Source: an uncultured Dehalococcoidia bacterium (GTDB lineage: Bacteria; Chloroflexota; Dehalococcoidia; Dehalococcoidales; Fen-1064). From it: a stretch of DNA of 41,996 nucleotides. Shown one piece after another: positions 19,380 through 29,066 of this stretch. The stretch is taken from positions 1-41,996 of the forward strand of contig CAIWXV010000014.1 in assembly GCA_903916765.1 (NCBI GenBank), in the 5' to 3' direction. How positions within the stretch are numbered: position 1 is the first letter of the stretch; each line of letters starts with the position of its first letter. The notes beneath the pieces are model-generated. The model worked only from the letters and a program-made list of their open reading frames with translations, searched no databases and had not been told where the DNA came from. The translations under genes and the position numbers were made by a program.

Positions 19380-20633
19380 GTGGGTAAAACAATTGCTGAA
19401 ATCATACTAAGTGCCAAATCGGGGAACGTTGCCCATGCCAGCGATATTGTCGTGGCTCAGATTGACCTGGCATTTGTCCAGGATACCACCGGTCCGCTGA
19501 CAGTGAGGCAGTTTCGTGCCGGCAGATTCAAAAAGATAGCATCTTCGTTGAAAGCGGCAGTATTCCTCGATCATGTGGCACCGAGTCAAAGTAGGGAGAT
19601 GTCTAACGACCATATTCTCCTGCGTGATTTTGCAAGACAGACCGGCGCACTCATCACTGAAGTTGGCGATGGGGTATGTCACCAGCTTGTGGCGGAATCT
19701 CTGGCAAAGCCCGGTGATTTGATTGTCGGTACGGATTCTCATACGGTCACTGCTGGCGGCCTGGGCGCTTTTGCTTGTGGTATGGGTTCTTCGGATGTGG
19801 CAATCGCACTCGGTTTGGGCAAAACATGGTTTCGCGTCCCGGAGACTTTCCTTGTGGAATTGAAGGGCAAGTTCTCAGAAGGTGTCTATGCAAAAGACCT
19901 CATCCTTTATATTATTGGTAAGATTGGAGCTGGCGGGGCTACTTACAAAGCGTTGGAATTCGGTGGCGATGGCGTCAGCGAGATGAATATGTCACAGCGT
20001 TTGACGGTATCGAATATGGTGGTGGAAGCCGGTGCTAAAGTCGGACTTTTCCCTTCTGACGAAGCAACGCGGCGTTTTCTTACGGAACAGGGGAGAACTG
20101 ACCATTATAAGCCGATTGTGGCTGATAGCGATGCTATATATCAAAAGATTATTGAAATAAATATGGGTGATCTCGAACCGATGGTTGCCAAACCGCATAC
20201 GGTAGACAATGTTGTTTCTGTTAAGGAAATAGCAGGCACCAAGGTTCAACAGGTATCCATCGGTACCTGTACCAACGGCCGTCTAGAAGATATAGAATTG
20301 GTTGCCCGAATTCTGAAAGGGAAACAGCGATATCCTGATACGAGACTAATTATTGCCCCTGCCTCACGAGATATATTGGTAGCGGCAACTAAAGCAGGCT
20401 ATATTGGGACACTTCTCGAGGCGGGAGCGGCTATTCTACCGCCGGGATGTGGTTCCTGTCTTGGTTTGCATCAAGGTGTTCTGGGCGATGGTGAAAGTTG
20501 CTTCTCCACGGCTAACCGTAACTTCAAGGGCCGGATGGGAAGTGCTGAGGCTTTCGTTTATCTGGGGAGTCCAGCAACCGCAGCGGCAACGGCAATTAGG
20601 GGTGAGATTACAGACCCGAGGGAGTTTTTATAG
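19380..20633 (+). CDS. Aconitase/homoaconitase/IPM isomerase large subunit family; context favours aconitate hydratase
   Basis: VGKTIAEIILSAKSG..., GTDSHTVTAGGLGAFACGMGSSD, SIGTCTNGRLEDI, LPPGCGSCLG; GTG start inferred. Confidence 0.88.
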   Translation: MGKTIAEIILSAKSGNVAHASDIVVAQIDLAFVQDTTGPLTVRQFRAGRFKKIASSLKAAVFLDHVAPSQSREMSNDHILLRDFARQTGALITEVGDGVCHQLVAESLAKPGDLIVGTDSHTVTAGGLGAFACGMGSSDVAIALGLGKTWFRVPETFLVELKGKFSEGVYAKDLILYIIGKIGAGGATYKALEFGGDGVSEMNMSQRLTVSNMVVEAGAKVGLFPSDEATRRFLTEQGRTDHYKPIVADSDAIYQKIIEINMGDLEPMVAKPHTVDNVVSVKEIAGTKVQQVSIGTCTNGRLEDIELVARILKGKQRYPDTRLIIAPASRDILVAATKAGYIGTLLEAGAAILPPGCGSCLGLHQGVLGDGESCFSTANRNFKGRMGSAEAFVYLGSPATAAATAIRGEITDPREFL

Positions 20634-21128
20634 ATGCTGACAGGCAAAGCTTTTAAATTTGGTAATGATATTTCGACCGACCACATCATTCCGGGTAAAT
20701 ATGCTTATTTAAGAAGTAATCTTCCGGAACTTGCCAAGCATGTGATGGAGGATGCCGACCCTACCTTTGCATCACGTGTCAAACAGGGTGATTTCATCGT
20801 CGGCGGTAACAATTTCGGTTTGGGTTCAAGCCGGGAACACGCTCCACTGGTCATCAAAATGGCTGGGGTGAAAGCTATTCTGGCGAAATCCGTGGCGCGT
20901 ATTTTCTTCAGGAATGCGATTAATCTGGGGTTACCCGTTCTAGTGTGCGATACGGATAATATCCGCGATGGCGATGAATTGGAAATCGACCTTCAATCGG
21001 GTGTTATCTCGAATAAGAGTAATGGCAAGAGGCTTACCTTCGGGAAGATTCCCATAGTGATGCTCAATATTCTGGATGAAGGCGGAATCTTGCCTTATAT
21101 AGAAAAACACGGCGATTTCAAGCTGTAA
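20634..21128 (+). CDS. Aconitase/IPM isomerase small (swivel) subunit family
   Basis: GKAFKFGNDISTDHIIPGKY, GGNNFGLGSSREHAP. Confidence 0.9.
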   Translation: MLTGKAFKFGNDISTDHIIPGKYAYLRSNLPELAKHVMEDADPTFASRVKQGDFIVGGNNFGLGSSREHAPLVIKMAGVKAILAKSVARIFFRNAINLGLPVLVCDTDNIRDGDELEIDLQSGVISNKSNGKRLTFGKIPIVMLNILDEGGILPYIEKHGDFKL

Positions 21129-21145
21129 AGTTTTTTGGGGGTTAT

Positions 21146-22228
21146 ATGGCTTATAATATTACCCTGATTCCCGGCGATGGTGTTGGACCTGAGGTTACAG
21201 AAGCAACGCGTCGGGTTCTGGAAGCTACGGGTGTCAAATTTAAATGGGATATTGCCGAAGTGGGGACTTCTGCAATGGAGAAGTATGGCACACCTCTACC
21301 TGCTTCAGTTGTTGAATCCATCAAGCAGAACAAGGTTGCTCTCAAGGGACCTGTAACTACACCTGTAGGTTCGGGATTCCGTAGTGTCAATGTAGCGCTC
21401 CGTAAAGAGCTGGAACTCTATGTCTGTCTACGCCCCTGTAAGACTTATACCGGTGTTCCGTCCCATTATCAGAATGTTGACCTTATTATAGTCAGAGAGA
21501 ATCTGGAAGACCTCTATGTCGGCATCGAATTCGAACGTGGTACGCCTGAAGCGGCAGGACTGATTAAATATGTCGCCGATGTTAGACGCGGCATCATCCG
21601 TCCCGATTCCGGTATCAGTATTAAACCGATTTCCGAGTTTCGCAGTAAGCGTATCGTCAAGTTTGCTTTTGAATATGCCCGGACTTATAACCGGAAGAAA
21701 GTCACAGCTGTCCATAAGGCGAATATTATGAAGTTTTCCGATGGGTTATTCCTTGCCTGTGCCCGTGAGGTTGCCAGAGGATATTCCGATATCGAGTTTG
21801 AAGATAGAATCGTGGACAATATAAGTATGCAATTGGTGCAAAAACCGCATCAGTTCGATGTTATTGTCGCTCCGAATTTATATGGAGATATATTATCCGA
21901 CCTCTGTGCAGGTTTGATAGGTGGTTTGGGTGTGGCTCCGGGTGCTAATCTCAGTGATGAGATGGCTGTCTTCGAGCCGACTCACGGTAGCGCGCCGAAA
22001 TATGCAGGAATGAATAAGGTCAATCCGATGGCGATGATGCTTTCCGGTGTCTTGATGCTCCGTTACCTTGGTGAAAAGGAGAACGCAGACCATCTGGAAA
22101 GAGCGATTGCCGGAGTAGTCGCCGAGGGCAAAAATGTAACTTACGACCTCAAATCAAATGCCTCCGATAAAGCGGTCGGTACCTCTCAGGTCACCGATGC
22201 TGTGATACGTAAACTCGAAAGAGTTTAA
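21146..22228 (+). CDS. icd: Isocitrate dehydrogenase (NAD/NADP; beta-decarboxylating family)
   Basis: ITLIPGDGVGPEVT, GFRSVNVALRKELELYVCLRPCKTY (SxN typical of IDH), NLYGDILSDLCAGLIGGLG. Confidence 0.87.
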   Translation: MAYNITLIPGDGVGPEVTEATRRVLEATGVKFKWDIAEVGTSAMEKYGTPLPASVVESIKQNKVALKGPVTTPVGSGFRSVNVALRKELELYVCLRPCKTYTGVPSHYQNVDLIIVRENLEDLYVGIEFERGTPEAAGLIKYVADVRRGIIRPDSGISIKPISEFRSKRIVKFAFEYARTYNRKKVTAVHKANIMKFSDGLFLACAREVARGYSDIEFEDRIVDNISMQLVQKPHQFDVIVAPNLYGDILSDLCAGLIGGLGVAPGANLSDEMAVFEPTHGSAPKYAGMNKVNPMAMMLSGVLMLRYLGEKENADHLERAIAGVVAEGKNVTYDLKSNASDKAVGTSQVTDAVIRKLERV

Positions 22229-22297
22229 TATTTAACACTGTTGTAACATCAGTCTGTTATATTATAGATAGAGGTATTTTTAGTCCGATCGGAGGGA

Positions 22298-23551
22298 ATG
22301 ATGGGTAAAATCTATATCATCGATGTAACCAACCGGGACGGCGTTCAGACTGCCAAACTCGGCTTATCCAAACTGGAAAAGACGATGATTAATCTCTATC
22401 TGAATGAAATGGGAGTGTTTCAATCGGAATTTGGTTTCCCTACTACCCATCATGAGACGCACTATCTTCGTGCCAATCTCAAATTAGCACATAAAGGTGT
22501 TTTGAAACCTATCCATTTGTCAGGCTGGATTAGAGCCCTTACTGAAGATGTGGAACTTACCTTCAAACTTGTGCCTGAAATCAAGCATCTTAATCTTTCA
22601 ACTTCAACCTCGAACCAGATGATTGAAGGGAAATATCAGGGCAGAAAGACCAAGAAAGACGTTTTGAAGATGATGGCGGATTCAGTCGATGCCGCTCGTT
22701 CTCTTGGTGCCGAAAGTATCGGAGTAAATGCCGAAGATGCTTCGCGTACCGACCTGCATTTTCTGACCGAGTTTGGACTGGTAGCGAAAGAACATGGTGC
22801 CGACCGCTTGCGATATTGTGATACGCTCGGCTATGACAACCCCTTTACTATTTATGAGACGATAAAAGCATTAGCTGAGAATGTTGACTTACCTATCGAA
22901 CTCCATTGTCATGGCGATTTGGGAATGGCGGTTGCCAACTCTATTGCCGGTGCTCGGGGGGCGATTGACGGGGGGCAGGATGCCTATATCAATACTACTG
23001 TAAATGGAATCGGCGAAAGAGCCGGTAATGCCGACCTTGTGGCAGTTCTTTTGGCAATCACAAAATCGAAAGATTTCGCTCATAAATATCAACTTGGCAA
23101 TGGGATCAACTTATTGAAGTCGTGGAAGGTTGCGAACTTCGCCAGTTATGCGTTTCGTGTCCCCATTCCTATTAATCAGCCCGGCGTTGGTTCTAATGCC
23201 TTCGCTCACGCTTCGGGTATTCATGCCGATGGTGTTTTGAAAGATCCAGCCAACTATGAATTGTACGGTTATGGTGAGCTTGGTAGAGGACAACCGGAGA
23301 CTGTCGAAACAGGGCGTGAGATATGTAGCGGACAATATGGCGGGATTTCCGGGTTCAGACACATTATGGATAAATTTTCCGGCGATGTGGCTCTGAGTTT
23401 CAAAACTCCTGAAGAAGCTAATAGAGTTCTCGAATTGGTAAGATATGCTAATGTGGCGGCACAAAAACCGCTGGTAGAGGATGAACTCCTCTTCATCGCC
23501 AAATATCCTGAAATTGCCAAGGAATTGCTGACGATGACACCGCTTACCTGA
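22298..23551 (+). CDS. Homocitrate/isopropylmalate synthase family; likely Re-citrate synthase
   Basis: DVTNRDGVQTAKLGLSKLEKTMINLYLNEMGVFQSEFGFPTTHHE...ELHCHGDLGMAVANSIAGARGA; directly downstream of aconitase and IDH. Confidence 0.8.
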   Translation: MMGKIYIIDVTNRDGVQTAKLGLSKLEKTMINLYLNEMGVFQSEFGFPTTHHETHYLRANLKLAHKGVLKPIHLSGWIRALTEDVELTFKLVPEIKHLNLSTSTSNQMIEGKYQGRKTKKDVLKMMADSVDAARSLGAESIGVNAEDASRTDLHFLTEFGLVAKEHGADRLRYCDTLGYDNPFTIYETIKALAENVDLPIELHCHGDLGMAVANSIAGARGAIDGGQDAYINTTVNGIGERAGNADLVAVLLAITKSKDFAHKYQLGNGINLLKSWKVANFASYAFRVPIPINQPGVGSNAFAHASGIHADGVLKDPANYELYGYGELGRGQPETVETGREICSGQYGGISGFRHIMDKFSGDVALSFKTPEEANRVLELVRYANVAAQKPLVEDELLFIAKYPEIAKELLTMTPLT

Positions 23552-23573
23552 TAGTCTGAAGAAGTCATTTTTA

Positions 23574-23607
23574 AGGGGGAGGAGGGTTTATATTCCCCTC
23601 CCTTTTT
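23574..23607 (+). terminator. Intrinsic terminator after the citrate synthase-like gene
   Basis: GGGAGGAGGG-tttatatt-CCCCTCCC-TTTTT. Confidence 0.8.
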
Positions 23608-23663
23608 ATCTTCCCTCGATTTGACGATTTGTGTCGGGCGAAGTAGAATTTAGGCGTAACTTT

Positions 23664-24884
23664 ATGAAAGAAGAATCTAAAACTAAAGAACAACTGATAA
23701 AAGAACTCGGTGAACTCCGTCAGCGTGTTACCGCACTGGAAGCTTCGAAAAGCCAGATGAGGCGTGATGAGGAAATTGTCCGAATTTTCAGAACCAGCAC
23801 ACCTATCGGACTTTTTATTGTGCAGGACGGTAAATTCAAGTTTGTTAATGAATATTTCCGTAGTGTTACTGCCGGTAGCCCGAATGAACTCATTAATACC
23901 GACTCTATGAATTTGGTTCATCCGGACGATAGGGAAACAGTGCGGGAGAATGCTATCAAGATGCTTAAGGGTGAGGGTTACTCACCGTATAAATATCGTA
24001 TTCTCAGCAAAGACGGCAAGATAAGATGGCTTCTGGAAGGCGTGGTTTCTATCCGTTATCAGGGCAAACGTGCCGTTCTGGGGCATTCGATGGATGTCAC
24101 GGAACGTGAGTTGGCACAGGCGAAACTGGAAGAAGCCTATGAGAAAGAGCATAGACTGCGCCACGAATTGGAAGCCGAAGTCCAGAGAAGGGTCGAATTT
24201 ACCCGTGCCTTGGTACACGAGTTGAAAACCCCGTTGACACCCATTATGTCTTCCAGTGACCTGCTTGTTAGCGGTATCAGGGAAGAGCCTTGGTTGAGTG
24301 TTGCTCAAAATATCCAGCGCGGTGCTATTAATCTGAACAGGAGAATCGGCGAGCTCCTTGACCTTGCCAGAGGCGAAATCGGTATGTTGCGCCTCAATCC
24401 GAAGCATGTTGATGTGTCTCAGTTACTGAGTCAGGTCGGCAATGAAATGTCGGTGGTGGCTTCCAGTAACGGGCTATCTTTGAAGGTTGAGTTATCTCCG
24501 TCTTTGCCGATGGTTTGGGCGGATGAAGACCGTCTGAGGCAGATAGTACAGAATCTATTGATTAATGCTACAAAATTTACTCCTGAGGGAGGTACGATTT
24601 TTCTAAGAGCCCGAACAGAAAATAATGCTTTCGTTGTAGAAGTTAAGGATACTGGGCGCGGAATACCGACAGAAGAACAGAGAAGATTATTCCAGCCTTA
24701 TTACCGGCAGTTGAGTGATCGTGAGCATCTTAGCGGATTAGGGTTGGGATTAGCATTGTGTAAGAATCTGGTGCAATTGCACGGCGGTAAGATATGGGTA
24801 CAAAGCCAGGAGGGTAAAGGGGCTACCTTTGCCTTTTCCATCCCGATATCCCCACTCGGTCATCAGGCGGGCATCACTACTTAG
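23664..24884 (+). CDS. PAS-domain sensor histidine kinase
   Basis: PAS-like region, H-box RALVHELKTPLTPIM, N-box QNLLINATKFTPEGG, G-boxes DTGRGIP, SGLGLGLALCKNLV. Confidence 0.92.
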   Translation: MKEESKTKEQLIKELGELRQRVTALEASKSQMRRDEEIVRIFRTSTPIGLFIVQDGKFKFVNEYFRSVTAGSPNELINTDSMNLVHPDDRETVRENAIKMLKGEGYSPYKYRILSKDGKIRWLLEGVVSIRYQGKRAVLGHSMDVTERELAQAKLEEAYEKEHRLRHELEAEVQRRVEFTRALVHELKTPLTPIMSSSDLLVSGIREEPWLSVAQNIQRGAINLNRRIGELLDLARGEIGMLRLNPKHVDVSQLLSQVGNEMSVVASSNGLSLKVELSPSLPMVWADEDRLRQIVQNLLINATKFTPEGGTIFLRARTENNAFVVEVKDTGRGIPTEEQRRLFQPYYRQLSDREHLSGLGLGLALCKNLVQLHGGKIWVQSQEGKGATFAFSIPISPLGHQAGITT

Positions 24885-24894
24885 GAGATAGATT

Positions 24895-25575
24895 ATGAAA
24901 GTTCTGGTTATCGAAGACGATAAAGAAATTGTGGATGCGATATCGCTGGCTTTCCAGATTCGTTGGCCCGAAGCAAAGGTAATTTCCACACGACTCGGAC
25001 AGAAAGGTGTGGAGTTTGTGGAAACTGAGCAACCGGATATTGTCATTCTCGATTTGGGGTTACCTGATATCACCGGCTTCGAAGTGTTACGTCAGATAAG
25101 GCGTTTTTCTGCTGTTCCTACGATTATTCTTACTGTCAGAACCGAAGAAGCTGATGTTGTTAAAGGATTGGAGTGGGGAGCGGATGATTATATCACTAAG
25201 CCTTTCCGTCAGCTGGAACTGCTCGCTCGTGTTCGTTCCATGATTCGTCGACACACTCCGTTGGAAGAGAGTAATCTCACTTTCGGTCACTTGCAACTCA
25301 ATACGGATACCGGACAATTGTATATGAATGATAAAGAGATTGCATTGACCGTTACAGAGAATCATATTCTCGGTTATCTGATGAAAAATGCCGGACGTGT
25401 CGTTACCCATTCCAATTTGGCTGAAGCAGTTTGGGGCGATGATTACCCCGGTGCTACGGATAGTTTGAAAGTTCATATCCGCCGTCTGCGTGAGAAGATA
25501 GAGCAGGACCCGGGGAAACCCCGTATTATTCTTACCAAGACGGGAGTCGGTTATTTTCTAGCTAAACCCGAATAG
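24895..25575 (+). CDS. OmpR-family response regulator
   Basis: VLVIEDDKEIVDAI, PDIVILDLGLPDITG, winged-helix C-terminus SLKVHIRRLREKIEQDPGKPRIILTKTGVGYFL. Confidence 0.94.
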   Translation: MKVLVIEDDKEIVDAISLAFQIRWPEAKVISTRLGQKGVEFVETEQPDIVILDLGLPDITGFEVLRQIRRFSAVPTIILTVRTEEADVVKGLEWGADDYITKPFRQLELLARVRSMIRRHTPLEESNLTFGHLQLNTDTGQLYMNDKEIALTVTENHILGYLMKNAGRVVTHSNLAEAVWGDDYPGATDSLKVHIRRLREKIEQDPGKPRIILTKTGVGYFLAKPE

Positions 25576-25811
25576 TCCTTTATTCCCGTTAGCTTTGCTT
25601 TGACCTCAATCCCTTGAGGTTTTCGCTATTGTAACCTATTTATTACCCCTGCTTAACTCTTTCGTTACTTATGCCCCTAGGTCTTAATGTCATTGTTACT
25701 TGACAGTTGTAAGCTTGTAATTGTAAGCGAAAAGGTACTTCCTTAGACGACCGTAATAAGCGGTTCACTACGAAAGAATTTAACCACAGAGATGGGAAGG
25801 AGGGGGGTAGA

Positions 25812-25937
25812 ATGAACAATTTTACAAAATCGGTAAAGATACTGAACACGGCTCTTAATTTGATTTTGGGTTGCAAGTTTACTACACCTGTTGAAAAGAC
25901 ACTGGAAGATTATCCGGTTACCAAATATATTATCTAA
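25812..25937 (+). CDS. Small ORF, 41 aa (MNNFTKSVKILNTALNLILGCKFTTPVEKTLEDYPVTKYII)
   Basis: Strong SD (AAGGAGG) 8 nt upstream of ATG in an otherwise empty gap; below ORF-track size cutoff. Confidence 0.5.
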   Translation: MNNFTKSVKILNTALNLILGCKFTTPVEKTLEDYPVTKYII

Positions 25938-25956
25938 TATACTTTAACCTTTTCAT

Positions 25957-25982
25957 CCGTGGGGTTAGCAATAACCCCACGG
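25957..25982. terminator. Perfect hairpin between convergent small ORF and tyrA-like gene
   Basis: CCGTGGGGTTA-gcaa-TAACCCCACGG, 11-bp stem, no clear T-run. Confidence 0.5.
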
Positions 25983-26017
25983 GTATTCTCCTCGGATTCG
26001 TCATCGAATAGCACTCA

Positions 26018-26887
26018 TTACAGTTTCTCAGTTATCTTGTACATATTCTCGTAAGCACTACGAAAATCAGGATCGGTCTTTTCCAATCTCTCCCTCAGTA
26101 GATTCATCCTTTTGGCAAAACCCTGCTTATCTTTTTTCCTCACCATATCAGCCCAGATTTCAGTATTAGTGTGGAAAAGTATTTCGATATTATTGATATT
26201 GGGGAAGTTTATTTGCAGTGAAGCATAAAGTTGCGGGTCTTCCGAAATAACGCTTTCTATCAGGGTATATAGCACTTTGAAGGTAGTGCCTCCGATTTTT
26301 TTCATCTCCTGGAATTTGTTGAAGCTGAGCAGAGTGTCAGCAGAGACGATGGCAATGAAATGTGTCAGCCCCAGCACTATCGTCATCATTTCGTCGTGTT
26401 CTTGCGGAGTCATAATAGAAACATTGGCATTTCTGGTGTCAAGCAGTTTTTTAATCTTATCGGCTAAAGCAGACTCATATTTATTGGTGGGAGTGAGTAT
26501 AATGTTCTGTTTTGCCACATCTTTAGCACCAGGCCCGAATACCGGATGTGTTCCCAGTACCATACCTTCTGTGATGTAACGGTGCATTATTTCGACGGGT
26601 CGTGATTTCAACGATGTGACATCTATGATAATCTGTTGTTTATTGGTGTGAGGCGCAATTTCTTTAACTACCGATTCGAAATTATCGAGAGGCACCGATA
26701 TGATGATAACATCTGATTGTTTGACGGCGTCGATATTTGTGGCAATTGGCACTCCCAGTTCTTTCCCTGCGGAGAGTAATTTCTCATGGTTACGGCCGGT
26801 AATAACTACCTGCATCCCTTCTTTCAATAGGTAGCGTGCAAACCAACGCCCCATGTTACCTGAACCACCGATTATGGCTATCTTCAT
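26018..26887 (-). CDS. tyrA: Prephenate dehydrogenase
   Basis: MKIAIIGGSGNMGRWFARYLLKEG...GTHPVFGPGAKD; last gene of the aro operon. Confidence 0.85.
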   Translation of the reverse strand: MKIAIIGGSGNMGRWFARYLLKEGMQVVITGRNHEKLLSAGKELGVPIATNIDAVKQSDVIIISVPLDNFESVVKEIAPHTNKQQIIIDVTSLKSRPVEIMHRYITEGMVLGTHPVFGPGAKDVAKQNIILTPTNKYESALADKIKKLLDTRNANVSIMTPQEHDEMMTIVLGLTHFIAIVSADTLLSFNKFQEMKKIGGTTFKVLYTLIESVISEDPQLYASLQINFPNINNIEILFHTNTEIWADMVRKKDKQGFAKRMNLLRERLEKTDPDFRSAYENMYKITEKL

Positions 26888-26909
26888 CCGCTCACCTCGT
26901 AAATTTCAA

Positions 26910-27977
26910 TTACATTGCTTTAGGATAAGAGCCGAGAACTTTCAGGAATAAGGTATGCTTTTCCAGTCTATCCAGCGTATCTTTTACAATCTTGTCCTGA
27001 TGATGTCCTTCGAAATCAAGGTAAAAGTTGTATTCCCATGCTTTTTGGCGGGTAGGGCGTGACTCGATTTTGGTCAGATTTATTTTACTATCGGAAAATT
27101 CTTTGAGTGCTCCATAAAGTGCCCCCGGTTTATGTTTTACGGAAAAAACGATGGAGGTCTTATCTTTACCCGTCGGCGGTGAATCATTCTTTGCAAGGAT
27201 GAAGAAGCGCGTAAAATTATTCGGGTTATCTTCGATTTCACGGGCGAGAATCTTCATCCCGTAAATTTCTGCTGCACGGGCAGAGGCAACAGCCGCACCG
27301 TCGAGGATACCTTTCTCTTTAATAAGTTTGACACTACCGGCAGTGTCGTAGGTTGGAATCAGCTCGCAATTTAGGTGTCTTAGAAATGTCTGACATTGCC
27401 CCAGCGCTTGAGGATGAGAATATATCTTTTTGATGGTATCGAGATTTGCCTCGTGATTAGCAATCAGGCAGTGGACGATTCTCAGTTCCAATTCTCCGCA
27501 GACCTTGAGACTTGATTTCAATAGCAAATCATAGACACGACTGATACTTCCTTCCAGTGAATTTTCAATCGGTACGATGCCGTAGGATACCTCGTCTTGT
27601 TCAACGATTTTGAAGACGTCATCGAAGTTTTCACAGGGTTTGGCATGGGCAGCATTGCCGAAATGTTGAAAAGCCGCCTCTTCACTGTATGCTCCAATCT
27701 CACCCTGGAATGCTACCACTGTTCCCTGTACACTTTTGGAAGATTTAATAATTTGCTGGTAAATACTTTCGATTTCCTTCTCTTCCAGATTTAAGGTGCG
27801 GGCGATCTCTCTGATGTGAGCAAGCACCTTTGCCTCGCGGCTGGGGTCATCAATCGGTTTTCCCTGTTTCTGTTTTTCCTTGCCGATTTCTTGTGACTGT
27901 CTTATCCTTTCGGCAATAAGCCTCACAATTTGCTCATCGGTTCCATCGATTTTATTTCTCAGTTCTTCCAGACTCAT
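26910..27977 (-). CDS. pheA: Bifunctional chorismate mutase/prephenate dehydratase
   Basis: [35 protein letters not shown] (CM) + [19 protein letters not shown]...[10 protein letters not shown]...[25 protein letters not shown] overlap with aroC stop. Confidence 0.95.
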   Translation of the reverse strand: MSLEELRNKIDGTDEQIVRLIAERIRQSQEIGKEKQKQGKPIDDPSREAKVLAHIREIARTLNLEEKEIESIYQQIIKSSKSVQGTVVAFQGEIGAYSEEAAFQHFGNAAHAKPCENFDDVFKIVEQDEVSYGIVPIENSLEGSISRVYDLLLKSSLKVCGELELRIVHCLIANHEANLDTIKKIYSHPQALGQCQTFLRHLNCELIPTYDTAGSVKLIKEKGILDGAAVASARAAEIYGMKILAREIEDNPNNFTRFFILAKNDSPPTGKDKTSIVFSVKHKPGALYGALKEFSDSKINLTKIESRPTRQKAWEYNFYLDFEGHHQDKIVKDTLDRLEKHTLFLKVLGSYPKAM

Positions 27978-29066
27978 TTGATTACCTCCGGGATAAGTCT
28001 TGCTCTCAAAGCAAAGTCGCATAGAGTGATTGCCATCATTGCCGAAACGACAGGTATCGCTCTGGGAACGATACAAACATCATGCCTGCCCTTAATTTCC
28101 AGTTCAGCATTTTTCATGGTATCGATATTAACGGTCGATTGTTTTTGACTGATGGATGGCGTTGGCTTTACAGCGACTCTGACGACGATAGGCATACCGT
28201 TACTGATACCGCCCAGAATACCGCCGGCATTATTGGTGGTGGTTAAAATCTTGCTGCGTTTGATAGTAAAGGGGGTCGTTGTTTTCCGAGCCTTTTTTAT
28301 TGGCTGCGGCAAAGCCGGTGCCGAATTCAACTCCTTTGACTGCCGGGATAGCAAATAGCGCCTTTGCCAATTCTCCTTCCATTGTATCGCAGACAGGTTC
28401 GCCCAATCCGGCCGGAATATTCAGGGCGATGCCCTCGATAATACCACCGAGGCTATCCCCTTCTTTTCGTGCCTGCTCGATAGCTTTCAACATTTTTTCT
28501 GTGGCTTTGGGGTCGGCACATCTGAGAGGATTTTGCTCGATAGCGTTTTTGATTTCGTCCATGTTTTTTGTATGTGCTTTGATACCGCCGATTTCTAAAG
28601 TATGGGCAATAATCTCGACTCCGAGCATATCGAGTATTTTTTGGGCGATTGCACCTGCCATTACGTAGCCAGTTGTGATTCTACCCGAAAATCTGCCGCC
28701 ACCTCGAAAATCGTTAAATCCGCCGTACTTCATAAATGCCGTGTAGTCGGCATGTCCCGGGCGGAGTAGGACTCTGGCTTTCTCATAAGCATCGGAGTCG
28801 CTATCCTGATTCCAGACGAGAAGGCAGATAGGGGCGCCGGTGGTATGCTTGTCGTAGATACCTGACAAAATGTCCACCTTATCCTCTTCGGCTCTTTTGG
28901 TGGATGCTGCTCCTGTCCCCGGTTTTCTTTTATTTAATTCGGTTTGAATATCTTTCTCACTAATCGGCAAACCTGCCGGACAGCCGTCAATGACAACGCC
29001 GACACATTTGCCGTGACTTTCTCCGAAACTGGTGGCGGTGAATATTTTACCCAAACTATTACTCAT
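27974..29066 (-). CDS. aroC: Chorismate synthase, split by an apparent +1 frameshift
   Basis: N-terminal ORF (29066-28230) [32 protein letters not shown]... and C-terminal frame ...[41 protein letters not shown]...[19 protein letters not shown]; junction at C5 run (plus-strand G5 at 28271-28275). Confidence 0.9.

Noticed and set aside
19380-23551. Calling the cluster leuC-leuD-leuB-leuA (leucine biosynthesis)
   Set aside because: Dehydrogenase has IDH-like SxN motif and the synthase resembles Re-citrate synthase; acs neighbour fits TCA-type function. Not fully excluded without phylogeny
23664-25575. Histidine kinase/response regulator as a novel system
   Set aside because: Standard PAS-HisKA-HATPase and OmpR-type pair; only the adjacent small ORF is unusual
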